From assembly GCA_023390695.1 (NCBI GenBank), contig JAEWCJ010000111.1, forward strand, positions 1-6,318: a stretch of DNA of 6,318 bases, read 5' to 3'. The stretch's first letter is position 1, and every line of letters begins with the position of its first letter. Source of the stretch: Pseudomonadota bacterium (GTDB taxonomy: Bacteria > Pseudomonadota > Alphaproteobacteria > Rhizobiales > Xanthobacteraceae). Below are positions 1 to 6,139 of this stretch, in pieces. The notes under the pieces were generated by a model, which saw nothing but the letters and a program-made list of their open reading frames with translations, was not told where the DNA came from and did no database searches. The position numbers and the translations under genes were made by a program.

Positions 1-39
1 GACCCCCACCCCCAACCCCTCCCCACAAGGGGGAGGGGG
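1..39. repeat. C/G-rich palindromic intergenic repeat, left copy
   Basis: An inverted repeat pairs CCCCTCCCC (16-24) with GGGGAGGGG (30-38) across a short ACAAG loop. It is preceded by a C-rich tail of the form CCCCCACCCCCAA (3-15). The core plus loop recurs almost exactly at 3610-3633, in the same orientation. Read on the other strand, core plus tail also matches the element at 3525-3562. The element is cut by the window edge or starts very near it. Its role is unknown; such elements behave like REP sequences and can act as transcript ends, which here is inference. Confidence 0.75.
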
Positions 40-91
40 CATTCCGTGCCTGCTGCCAGTTCATTGTCGACCTTTTGCGGAATCCGCGCTG

Positions 92-1417
92 ATGCCTGTT
101 CTCGAAATTCTCGCCATCTTGATGCTGGTGTCGTTCTTCGTGCTGCTGATGGCCGGCATTCCGGTCGGGCTGACGCTGGCGGTGTCCGGTCTGGTCTTCG
201 GCTATCTCGGTTTCGGCAGCCTGCTGTTCAATCTGCTGCCGAGCCGCATCTTCGGCGTGGTGACCAATTCGACTCTGCTCGCCATCCCGTTATTCGTGTT
301 CATGGGGATGATGCTGGAGCGCTCGAAGCTCGCGGAAGACCTGATGGAGGTGATCGGGCATCTCGCCGGCTCGCTGCGTGGCGGGCTCGGCATCGGCATC
401 GTTCTCGTCGGCGTGCTGCTCGGCGCCACCACCGGCATTGTCGGCGCGACCGTGGTCACGCTCGGCCTGCTGACGCTGCCCGGCATGCTGAAGCGCGGCT
501 ACGACAAGGGCGTGTCGTGCGGCGTCATCTGCGCCTCGGGCACCTTGGGGCAGATCATCCCGCCCAGCCTGGTGCTGATCCTGCTCGCCGACATTCTCAA
601 TGAATCCGTCGGCACCCTGTTCGCCGCGGCGATGATCCCCGGCCTGATGCTGGCCGGCATCTATGTTCTCTACATTATCGTTCTCGGCATCGTCCGGCCG
701 GAGCTGGTGCCCGCCATCCCGAAGGAGGAGCGGGCGCTGGTGTCGCAGCGCGATCTGGCCGTCAAGCTGCTGCGCGTGGTGGCGCCACCGGTCGGTCTTG
801 TTTTCGCGGTGCTCGGTTCGATCATTGCCGGCGTCGCCGCCCCGTCGGAAGCCGCCGCGATGGGCGCGCTCGGCTCGATCCTCGTGGTCGCGGTCGGACG
901 CCGGCTGACCTGGAAGGTGCTGCGCGAGACCGTTCAGGCCACCACCAAGATCACCGCGATGATGATGTTCATCCTGATCTGCGCGCAGGCCTTTGCGCTC
1001 GCGTTCCGGGGCCTGGAGGGCGAAAGGCTGGTGCTGGATTTCTTCGCGCTGCTGCCGGGCGGCACCAATGCCGACATCTGGTTCGTGATGTTCATCATCT
1101 TCGTGCTCGGCTTCTTCATCGAGTGGATCGAGATTTCCTACATCGCGGTGCCGATGTTCCTGCCGGTCTTCCTGCAGGCCAATGTCGACATGGTGTGGCT
1201 GGCGATGCTGATCTGCGTGAACCTGCAGACCTCGTTCCTGACCCCGCCTTTCGGCTGGGCGCTGTTCTTCCTGCGCGGCGTGGCGCCGCCGGAGGTGTCG
1301 ACCGGCGACATCTATCGCGGCGTCATTCCCTTCATCGGGATGCAGTTGATCGCGCTGGCACTGGTCTTTTTCTTTCCGGCACTGGCGACCTGGCTGCCAA
1401 AGGCCATCGGGTGGTAG
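92..1417 (+). CDS. dctM: TRAP transporter large permease subunit (DctM family)
   Basis: This 441-residue integral membrane protein is the large, ion-coupled channel subunit of a tripartite (TRAP) transporter. Such transporters import organic acids or related anions delivered by a periplasmic receptor. Length and hydrophobicity fit the family, with membrane segments spread from about residue 4 to 435. Visible family signatures are the glycine-rich GATTGIVGATVV block (111-122), SGTLGQIIPPS (149-159), the second-half counterpart GVAAPSEAAAMGALGS (247-262), and NLQTSFLTPPFGWALFFLRG (377-396). The GTLGQIIPPS wording resembles the mannitol/chloroaromatic-type large permeases (COG4664, FcbT3-like). 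The substrate cannot be read from this subunit. The ATG at 92 is the first plausible start; a weak CGGA lies 10 bases upstream inside a small GCGGA-A-TCCGC palindrome (77-87). The small permease (DctQ) and receptor (DctP) are not in the window and would be expected to the left. Confidence 0.93.
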   Translation: MPVLEILAILMLVSFFVLLMAGIPVGLTLAVSGLVFGYLGFGSLLFNLLPSRIFGVVTNSTLLAIPLFVFMGMMLERSKLAEDLMEVIGHLAGSLRGGLGIGIVLVGVLLGATTGIVGATVVTLGLLTLPGMLKRGYDKGVSCGVICASGTLGQIIPPSLVLILLADILNESVGTLFAAAMIPGLMLAGIYVLYIIVLGIVRPELVPAIPKEERALVSQRDLAVKLLRVVAPPVGLVFAVLGSIIAGVAAPSEAAAMGALGSILVVAVGRRLTWKVLRETVQATTKITAMMMFILICAQAFALAFRGLEGERLVLDFFALLPGGTNADIWFVMFIIFVLGFFIEWIEISYIAVPMFLPVFLQANVDMVWLAMLICVNLQTSFLTPPFGWALFFLRGVAPPEVSTGDIYRGVIPFIGMQLIALALVFFFPALATWLPKAIGW

Positions 1418-1490
1418 CGGCCTGAATCCCTATTGTTTGCGATCGGCAATGCGCTAGCCTTCGCTGGTTCGGGGACGCGCGTGAACCTGC

Positions 1491-1556
1491 GGGCCCGGAA
1501 TCCAGACCAAGGACTGGGAGCTTGTGGCCGGAATCCGGGTTCGCGCGTGTCGCGCG
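1491..1556. repeat. Repeat-like spacer sequence with direct and inverted repeats
   Basis: The 186-base spacer 1418-1603 holds no convincing gene. Within it CCGGAATCC occurs twice (1495-1503 and 1528-1536), followed by an inverted CGCGCG-TGT-CGCGCG (1542-1556). The same CGGAATCC octamer appears at 78-85 just ahead of the TRAP gene. The mixture of CCGGAATCC and CGCG runs resembles degenerate intergenic repeats common in Bradyrhizobium-type genomes, which is recollection rather than a search result. No strong sigma-70 promoter was found in the spacer; TTGCGA at 1437-1442 is a weak -35 candidate without a matching -10. Confidence 0.35.
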
Positions 1557-1603
1557 CGTTCGGCACGACGGCGCATTTTGAGGACCGCAGTTCGGGATAT
1601 CGC

Positions 1604-3454
1604 ATGCCGCACATCACCCGGCGGGATTTCTTCAACGGCATGGCGCTGACCGTCGCGGCCGGCCTGACGCCGGCGGCGCAGCTCGCCGCATCGCCCTCAC
1701 GCTACCCGCCGGCGCTGACCGGAATGCGCGGCCATCACGACGGCTCGTTCGAGGCCGCGCACGATCTGCGCGACGGGCAGGTGCCGTCCTTCGACACTGT
1801 CCCCGTCGAGGAACGCTACGATCTGGTCGTGGTCGGCGCCGGCATCAGCGGCCTCGCCGCGGCCTTCTTCTATCGCAGGCAGAACCCGCAGGCGCGCATC
1901 CTCATTCTCGACAATCACGACGATTTCGGCGGCCACGCCAAGCGCAATGAGTTCACGTATAAACGCCGCCTGCTGCTCAGCTATGGCGGCTCGGAGTCGC
2001 TGCAATCGCCGAAGGCGCTGTACAGCGCGGTGGCAAAGGGGCTCCTGAAGGATCTCGGCGTCGACATCGCCCGCTTCGAGACCGCGTTTGAGCGCAAGCT
2101 CTATCCCTCGCTCGGCCTGTCGCGCGGCGTGTTCTTCGGCAGGGAAGCCTTCGGCCGCGATGTGCTGGTGACCGGCGATCCGGCGACGACGGTGGCGGAC
2201 GACCTCACGCCCGAACTCCTCAACGCCAGGCCGCTCGCCGAATTCATCGCCGGCTTTCCCTTGCCGGACGCTGACAAGGCGAGGCTGCTTGCGCTCTACG
2301 ATCCGGAACAGGATCCGCTTGCCGGCAAGACGGCGGAGGAGAAACTCGCGCTGCTGGAGAAGACCAGCTACCGCGACTATCTGATCAAAGTTTGCGGTTG
2401 CAGCGAGGCGATCGCCAATTGCTTTCATGGCCGCTCGCTGGATTTCACCGCGCTGGCCAGCGACATGATCCCGGCGTCCTTCGCGCGCGAGATGGGCTTT
2501 CCGGGTTTTGCCGGGCTCGGCTTGCCGGAGGACTCGAGCCCCGAGCGCGACGAGCCCTATATCTATCACTTCCCCGACGGCAATGCGTCGCTGGCGCGTC
2601 TCATGGTGCGGGCGCTGGTGCCGGGCGTGGCGCCCGGCAAGACCATGGACGACATCGTGCTGGCGCGATTCAAATATGATCGTCTCGACCGGCCGGATCA
2701 GCGCGTGCGTATCAGCCTCGACAGCATCTGCGTCAAAGTGAAGAACGGCGGCGGCGTTGTCGATCTTGTCTATCTCCGCAATGGCAAGCCTCATCGCGTG
2801 CAGGGGCGGCACGCCATTCTCGCCTGTTTCAACATGGCGATCCCCTACATGATGCCGGAATTGCCGGAAGCCCAGCGCAACGCGCTGCTGCGCAACGTCA
2901 AGGCGCCGCTGGTCTATACCAAGGTGGTTCTGCGCGACTGGCAGGCCTTCGCCAAACTCGGCGTGCACGAAATCTCAGCGCCGATGTCGTTCCATTGCCG
3001 CGTGAAGCTCGATTATCCGGTCAGCCTCGGCGGCTACAAACATCCGCGCAAGCCGGCGGAGCCGATCTGCGTGCACATGGTGCATGTGCCGAACGAATCC
3101 AGTCCCGGCATGGAGGCGCGCGACCAGTTCCGGCTCGGCCGCATGCAGTTGCTGGAGATGACCTTCGCCGATTTTGAGAAACATATCCGCGGCGACCTCG
3201 ATCGCATGCTGGGGCCGGGCGGCTTTTCCAGCAGGCGCGACATCGCCGCGATCACCGTGAACCGCTGGTCGCACGGCTATTCCTACGGCGCGAACTCGCT
3301 GTTCGACGACGGCGATCACGAGGAGACGGTGAAGGCGGCGCGCAAGCCGCTGGGCCGCGTCGCCATCGCCAATTCCGATGCCGATTGGCACGCCTATGCG
3401 CATACCGCGATCGATCAGGCCGAGCGCGCGGTGCGCGAGGTGATGGGAAGTTAG
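1604..3454 (+). CDS. Tat-exported FAD-dependent oxidoreductase, spermidine dehydrogenase-like
   Basis: From the chosen start the protein has 616 residues. A twin-arginine signal (TRRDFF, residues 5-10, then a mild hydrophobic stretch to about 29) sends it folded to the periplasm. The FAD-binding Rossmann fold follows: VVVGAGISGLAAAF (75-88, GxGxxG at G78-G83), the second strand ending ILILD (99-103), then the GGHAKRNEF segment (109-117). A C-terminal flavin-type segment lies at about 584-610. Length, the PPALTGMRGHHDGSFE region (35-50) and the YIYHFPDGNASLARL segment (319-333) match the spermidine dehydrogenase (SpdH) group. Characterised members oxidise spermidine with FAD and heme b; activity here is inferred. 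The frame stays open upstream to 1433, but that 57-residue extension is translated repeat-like spacer and would bury the Tat signal. ATG 1604 has GGGA (1594-1597) six bases ahead. An alternative is an amine oxidase-like enzyme acting on another amine. Confidence 0.85.
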   Translation: MPHITRRDFFNGMALTVAAGLTPAAQLAASPSRYPPALTGMRGHHDGSFEAAHDLRDGQVPSFDTVPVEERYDLVVVGAGISGLAAAFFYRRQNPQARILILDNHDDFGGHAKRNEFTYKRRLLLSYGGSESLQSPKALYSAVAKGLLKDLGVDIARFETAFERKLYPSLGLSRGVFFGREAFGRDVLVTGDPATTVADDLTPELLNARPLAEFIAGFPLPDADKARLLALYDPEQDPLAGKTAEEKLALLEKTSYRDYLIKVCGCSEAIANCFHGRSLDFTALASDMIPASFAREMGFPGFAGLGLPEDSSPERDEPYIYHFPDGNASLARLMVRALVPGVAPGKTMDDIVLARFKYDRLDRPDQRVRISLDSICVKVKNGGGVVDLVYLRNGKPHRVQGRHAILACFNMAIPYMMPELPEAQRNALLRNVKAPLVYTKVVLRDWQAFAKLGVHEISAPMSFHCRVKLDYPVSLGGYKHPRKPAEPICVHMVHVPNESSPGMEARDQFRLGRMQLLEMTFADFEKHIRGDLDRMLGPGGFSSRRDIAAITVNRWSHGYSYGANSLFDDGDHEETVKAARKPLGRVAIANSDADWHAYAHTAIDQAERAVREVMGS

Positions 3455-3476
3455 TGCGGTGTGAGTGGCACGGGTC

Positions 3477-3498
3477 ACCTCTCCCTGAAGGGGGAGGT
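3477..3498. repeat. Hairpin repeat A downstream of the oxidoreductase gene
   Basis: ACCTCTCCC (3477-3485) pairs with GGGGGAGGT (3490-3498) around a TGAA loop: nine pairs, one of them G-T. It starts 22 bases after the oxidoreductase stop and is the least conserved member of the local family. It could end or stabilise that transcript, but there is no adjoining T-run, so a classical Rho-independent terminator is not supported. Confidence 0.65.
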
Positions 3499-3524
3499 CG
3501 GCGCGTCAGCGTACTGAGCCCGCT

Positions 3525-3562
3525 CCCTCCCCCCTTGCGGGGGAGGGCTGGGGAGGGGGGTG
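3525..3562. repeat. Hairpin repeat B with G-rich tail
   Basis: CCCTCCCCC (3525-3533) pairs perfectly with GGGGGAGGG (3539-3547) across CTTGC. A G-rich tail, CTGGGGAGGGGGGTG, follows at 3548-3562. Core and tail correspond to the complement of the left-edge element (1-39), so this copy is inverted relative to it and to copy C. The fixed core-plus-tail architecture shows these are copies of one element rather than chance G/C tracts. Confidence 0.72.
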
Positions 3563-3563
3563 A

Positions 3564-3584
3564 GCGACATGGCGATGATGTCGC
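3564..3584. repeat. Inverted repeat at the centre of the repeat cluster
   Basis: GCGACAT (3564-3570) and ATGTCGC (3578-3584) form a seven-base inverted repeat around GGCGATG. It lies between hairpins B and C, close to the axis of symmetry of the compound element. It may be the junction of two inverted repeat copies rather than a protein-binding site; nothing in the sequence distinguishes these. Confidence 0.5.
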
Positions 3585-3603
3585 GTTTTAAACGACCTCC
3601 ACC

Positions 3604-3639
3604 CCTGTTCCCCTCCCCCACAAGGGGGAGGGGAACAGG
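3604..3639. repeat. Hairpin repeat C, 16-bp perfect stem
   Basis: The arm 3604-3619 (CCTGTTCCCCTCCCCC) is perfectly complementary to 3624-3639 around an ACAA loop, giving the strongest hairpin in the window. Its core matches 16-38 and has the same orientation. It lies 26 bases beyond the stop codon of the minus-strand binding-protein gene. On that strand the stem is followed, after a G-rich tail, by GTTTAAAACG. It may act as a transcript end for that gene, or for both converging genes; this is inferred from position and structure. Confidence 0.78.
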
Positions 3640-3665
3640 CTGAGGTTGCCGCGCGTCTATGGATG

Positions 3666-4592
3666 TCACTTCACCCCGTGCGCCGTCACCAGCGCGTGCA
3701 CGTTGGCGTCGAACAGCGAGATGTAATCGTCGGTGTTCGGCAGCATGCCGACCGAGCCGGCCAGCTCCACCACCTTGGCGCCGGTCTGCTTGGCGATGCG
3801 CTTCACGTGGCGCTCCGGCTGGCCGGCTTCGCTGATGATCAGCTTGATCTTCTGCTCCTTCATCAGCTTGGTGACGTCGCGCATGTGCCAGCGCTTGGGA
3901 TGCGCGCGGTCGCGCAGCACAATGAAGTCGACGATGTTGAGTCCGAAGCGGTGCGCGAAATAGCTCCAGTCGTCCCAGAAGGCGACCAGCGGTTCGCCGC
4001 GCAAAGGCGCGAGCCGCGCCGTCCATTCGTTCAGCTTGGAATTCAGCCGGTTCAGGAAGGCCTGCCGGTTGTTCTCGTAATATTGCCGGTTGGCGGGATC
4101 GAGCGCCGAGATGGTCTTCTGGATTTCGGCGGTGATCGCGTCGGCGGTTTTCGGATCCAGCCAGTAATGCAGGTTGGCGCTGCCGCGCGAGGCGCGGCGC
4201 GTCTGCGCGAAGGCGGCGGAGACGCCGAGCGGATCGTTGGCGATGGCGAGGGAGGCGTCGATATGCCCGTCTTCGCCGCGCTCGATGCCCATGCGGCCGT
4301 TCTTCAGCGCCGAGCGCGCCAGCAGCTTGTCGAACCAGGGGTCGATGGCGGAGCCGGCCCGCACCACTGCGCGCGCGCCCTTGAGGATGGCAACGTCCTG
4401 CAGGCGCGGCTGATAATTCTCCACCCGCTCGCCGGGCGGCACCAGACTGGAAACGACGACGCGTTCGGCGCCGACCGCCTTGACCAGGCTGCGCAGATCG
4501 GCGGATGTCGTCACCACGCGCAGACGCTCCTGCGCCCAGCCCGTTGTCGCGAATCCGCAGAGAAAAACGATTAAAAATGCAAGTCTTTTCAT
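3666..4592 (-). CDS. ZnuA-like metal ABC transporter substrate-binding protein with altered ligand positions
   Basis: This 308-residue periplasmic protein belongs to the ZnuA/TroA cluster-9 binding-protein family (COG0803). A signal peptide covers residues 1-20, with likely cleavage at GWA|QE. Family landmarks in order are RVVTTSADLRSLVKAVGA (25-42), VPPGERVENYQP (51-62), DPWFDKLL (84-91), HYWLDP (142-147), FWDDWSYFAHRFGL (205-218), LIISEAG (251-257), and GSVG with DDYISLFD (279-295). Zinc/manganese binders normally carry His in the PPG...PH segment and in the YHxxWxYF segment. Here those positions align with E58 and W206, leaving H142 and perhaps E255 as family ligands. The metal is therefore uncertain. 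No permease or ATPase gene lies beside it, so it is either an orphan or works with a distant transporter. The frame extends to an ATG at 4679, but ATG 4592 places the signal peptide first and sits 19 bases below a TATAAT. Confidence 0.85.
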   Translation of the reverse strand: MKRLAFLIVFLCGFATTGWAQERLRVVTTSADLRSLVKAVGAERVVVSSLVPPGERVENYQPRLQDVAILKGARAVVRAGSAIDPWFDKLLARSALKNGRMGIERGEDGHIDASLAIANDPLGVSAAFAQTRRASRGSANLHYWLDPKTADAITAEIQKTISALDPANRQYYENNRQAFLNRLNSKLNEWTARLAPLRGEPLVAFWDDWSYFAHRFGLNIVDFIVLRDRAHPKRWHMRDVTKLMKEQKIKLIISEAGQPERHVKRIAKQTGAKVVELAGSVGMLPNTDDYISLFDANVHALVTAHGVK

Positions 4593-4610
4593 GATCCAGC
4601 CCCACAAGGC

Positions 4611-4639
4611 ATTATAGGGCCCCGCCGCCGATCGTTCCA
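4611..4639 (-). promoter_or_regulatory. Putative sigma-70 type promoter for the binding-protein gene
   Basis: On the minus strand a perfect TATAAT lies at 4616-4611. A poor -35 candidate, TGGAAC (4639-4634, three of six matches to TTGACA), sits 17 bases upstream. Transcription would begin near 4604, giving a leader of roughly a dozen bases before the ATG at 4592. It lies in the 92-base divergent spacer. No equally good promoter was seen for the plus-strand gene at 4685. Confidence 0.45.
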
Positions 4640-4684
4640 CTGCGAACGTCGAACCCACATCCTGCCGCCAGGAAAGCACCGGAC

Positions 4685-5107
4685 ATGTCGGACCGCCGTC
4701 ACATTTGCTTTGCGTCTTGCTGGGGCCTCGTCGCCTGGATGCTGTGTCTTGTCGCGGCGGCGCCGGCTCATGCGCAGGGGCGGTCGTTTCCCTATGACCA
4801 GGAACTGCATCTGGATGTCGATCTCGTGCGCGGCGCCCAGCGTGTGCCCGGCCTGCAGATCTCGCCGCGGGGCCATGTCGAGATCGATCTGTGGTGCGTG
4901 AGCGGCACCGGGCGCGCGGTCATTGCCGACAACAGCATCACCATCGTGCCGACCGGCATGCGCGACAATCAATGTTCGCAAGATCGCCTGCTGCGCGACA
5001 AGGAACTGCTCGACCAGATCACGCAGGTGACGAGCTGGCGCTGGGAAGGACAGATGCTGCTGCTGGTCGGCCCGCAGTCATTGCGCTATCGCCCGGCGTC
5101 GAATTAG
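4685..5107 (+). CDS. Small secreted protein with META/HslJ-like domain
   Basis: This 140-residue exported protein has a signal peptide (hydrophobic core about 10-26, cleavage at AHA|QG after residue 30). The mature part has about 110 residues. Its second half, from DLWCVSGTGRAVI (68-80) through ITIVPTGMRDNQC (85-97), KELLDQITQVTSWRWEG (106-122) and LLLVGPQSLRYRP (125-137), follows the order of the META/HslJ fold: a glycine/cysteine motif, a threonine-methionine-cysteine motif, a helix, then two strands ending in L-x-F/Y. That match is by eye and distant. C71 and C97 could form a disulfide in the periplasm. The ATG is well supported by AGGAAAG at 4670-4676, eight bases upstream. It is divergent from the binding-protein gene, and 72 bases separate it from the next gene on the same strand. 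Function is unknown; META proteins are often stress-linked envelope proteins. Confidence 0.78.
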   Translation: MSDRRHICFASCWGLVAWMLCLVAAAPAHAQGRSFPYDQELHLDVDLVRGAQRVPGLQISPRGHVEIDLWCVSGTGRAVIADNSITIVPTGMRDNQCSQDRLLRDKELLDQITQVTSWRWEGQMLLLVGPQSLRYRPASN

Positions 5108-5165
5108 CGTTCGGTTGCGACCGCGGGCACTTCTCAGGCCGGCGGCGCGCGAAATTTGATCCATC

Positions 5166-5169
5166 GGAG
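5166..5169 (+). promoter_or_regulatory. Ribosome binding site deciding the start at 5180
   Basis: GGAG (5166-5169) lies ten bases ahead of ATG 5180. A TTG at 5156 would extend the frame by eight residues, but it has no comparable site upstream and would itself overlap this motif. The ATG is therefore preferred. Confidence 0.55.
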
Positions 5170-5179
5170 TCTATTTCAA

Positions 5180-6139
5180 ATGATTGCGTCTTCAGTTCAG
5201 GCGAAGCCGGTCCGCTGTGTTGGCACTGCGCTATTCGCCGTGCTTCTTGTGGCAACACCCCCCGCGCTGCGTGCGCAGCCCGATCCATTCGCGAATGCTC
5301 CGACCGGTACGCTGACGGTGACGATCGAGGTGACGGGCCAGAACCGTTACGTCGCAGCGAACAAGGTCGAATGGCACGAGTTGAGTGTATCGCGGCGATT
5401 GCGGCTGGACATGCCGATGGTCCGGGGCGGCACCGCGCCGGTTGGATTCGGCACGTCGCCGAAGACAAAAGCGATCCAGGAGGCGGCGTCGAAGCCGTCG
5501 GCCGGCATGGCTGAGATGCAGAAGGCGATGGAAGCCTGCAACGGCAACCAGCAATGCCTGATGCAGGAAGGCATGAAATTCGCGCGCCTGATGCAGCAAG
5601 GGAAGATGGAGATGCCGAAGGGGCCGGCGATGGCCGACAAGGATCGCTTCCATCACTGGATGACGGATCGCCGCCGCCCGTGCGCGGCCGGGTCTATCGC
5701 GGTCGACGATAAGGGTCACGGCATGGTCATCTCGCCGCCGAAGCCCGCCGCTCCGTTCAATTACCGGCGCACCGGCGAGGTTAAACTGCCTGCGGAGCTG
5801 CAACCTATCATCGAAAAGGTGTGTTCGGCGACGCTCGCGATCGACACGAAAGATGGCGTGCTGGACATCGGCGTCCCCGGGCTCACGGTGCCGGTGCAGC
5901 TGACCTATAGTGGCAACGCATTCGGAACTGAAAGCGGCCGGTCGGTGGTCGTTGCGGAAGGCGTCAAGAACGGCGTCCAGGTCGGTGCCTTTGACCTGTT
6001 CGATTTCCAAGTCGATCCATCGGCCAAGAGCATGAACGGCGAACGGCGGATCGAACGCGTCGGCGAGGTGACGCATGCCGGCGGCAATGGCGTGACGCCG
6101 GTGAGCGCCCATGTGACGTGGAGTTTTGTCCTGCACTAG
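5180..6139 (+). CDS. Secreted methionine-rich protein of unknown function
   Basis: I do not recognise this 319-residue protein. A signal peptide is clear (hydrophobic core about 13-30, cleavage near LRA|QP at 32), so it is likely periplasmic or surface-exposed. The start of the mature chain is strand-like (GTLTVTIEVTGQ, 43-54). The middle, about 78-161, is charged and helical, with twelve methionines and a C-x5-C pair (C120, C126) in EACNGNQQCLMQEGMKFA. C168 and C215 are the other mature cysteines. The C-terminal third (about 195-319) is again strand-rich (VLDIGVPGLTVPVQLTYSG, AHVTWSFVLH). The Met/Cys/His content (HH at 158-159) could suit metal or redox work in the periplasm, but this is only a suggestion. 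It follows the META-like gene after 72 bases, with no terminator visible between them, so co-transcription is plausible. The stop at 6137-6139 falls in CTAG. Confidence 0.8.
   Translation: MIASSVQAKPVRCVGTALFAVLLVATPPALRAQPDPFANAPTGTLTVTIEVTGQNRYVAANKVEWHELSVSRRLRLDMPMVRGGTAPVGFGTSPKTKAIQEAASKPSAGMAEMQKAMEACNGNQQCLMQEGMKFARLMQQGKMEMPKGPAMADKDRFHHWMTDRRRPCAAGSIAVDDKGHGMVISPPKPAAPFNYRRTGEVKLPAELQPIIEKVCSATLAIDTKDGVLDIGVPGLTVPVQLTYSGNAFGTESGRSVVVAEGVKNGVQVGAFDLFDFQVDPSAKSMNGERRIERVGEVTHAGGNGVTPVSAHVTWSFVLH

Noticed and set aside
3..92. Upstream open frame ending in TGA at 90-92, overlapping the TRAP start as TGATG
   Set aside because: Overlap of small and large permease genes is common, but this frame reads through the palindromic repeat and shows no small-permease membrane helix in the visible part. 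I cannot support a gene end here.
1433..1603. N-terminal extension of the oxidoreductase reading frame
   Set aside because: It translates repeat-like spacer DNA, has no matching ribosome site, and would place 57 residues ahead of a good Tat signal.
1697..2968. Long minus-strand open frame of 423 codons
   Set aside because: It is antisense to the flavoenzyme, whose frame has clear Rossmann and family motifs. Long antisense frames are expected in GC-rich genes; the product has no recognisable features.
3477..3639. CRISPR array or classical terminators
   Set aside because: The repeats are palindromic, unequally spaced and inverted relative to one another, with no spacers of uniform length. No T-run directly follows a stem.
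3663..4574. Plus-strand open frame of 303 codons
   Set aside because: It lies antisense to the binding-protein gene, which has a signal peptide and family motifs. The frame looks like a codon-bias shadow.
3475..4605. Second minus-strand frame of 376 codons overlapping the binding-protein gene
   Set aside because: It is an out-of-frame, arginine/alanine-rich translation that also reads through the hairpin repeats.
4633..4655. GTTC/GAAC motifs in the divergent spacer as a LexA or Zur operator
   Set aside because: The spacing (GTTC-N6-GAAC-N3-GAAC) does not fit the alphaproteobacterial LexA pattern GTTC-N7-GTTC, and there is no AT-rich Zur-like palindrome.
5231..6136. Minus-strand open frame of 301 codons opposite the Met-rich protein gene
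   Set aside because: It is His/Arg-rich antisense sequence. The plus-strand frame has a signal peptide, a ribosome site and sensible composition.
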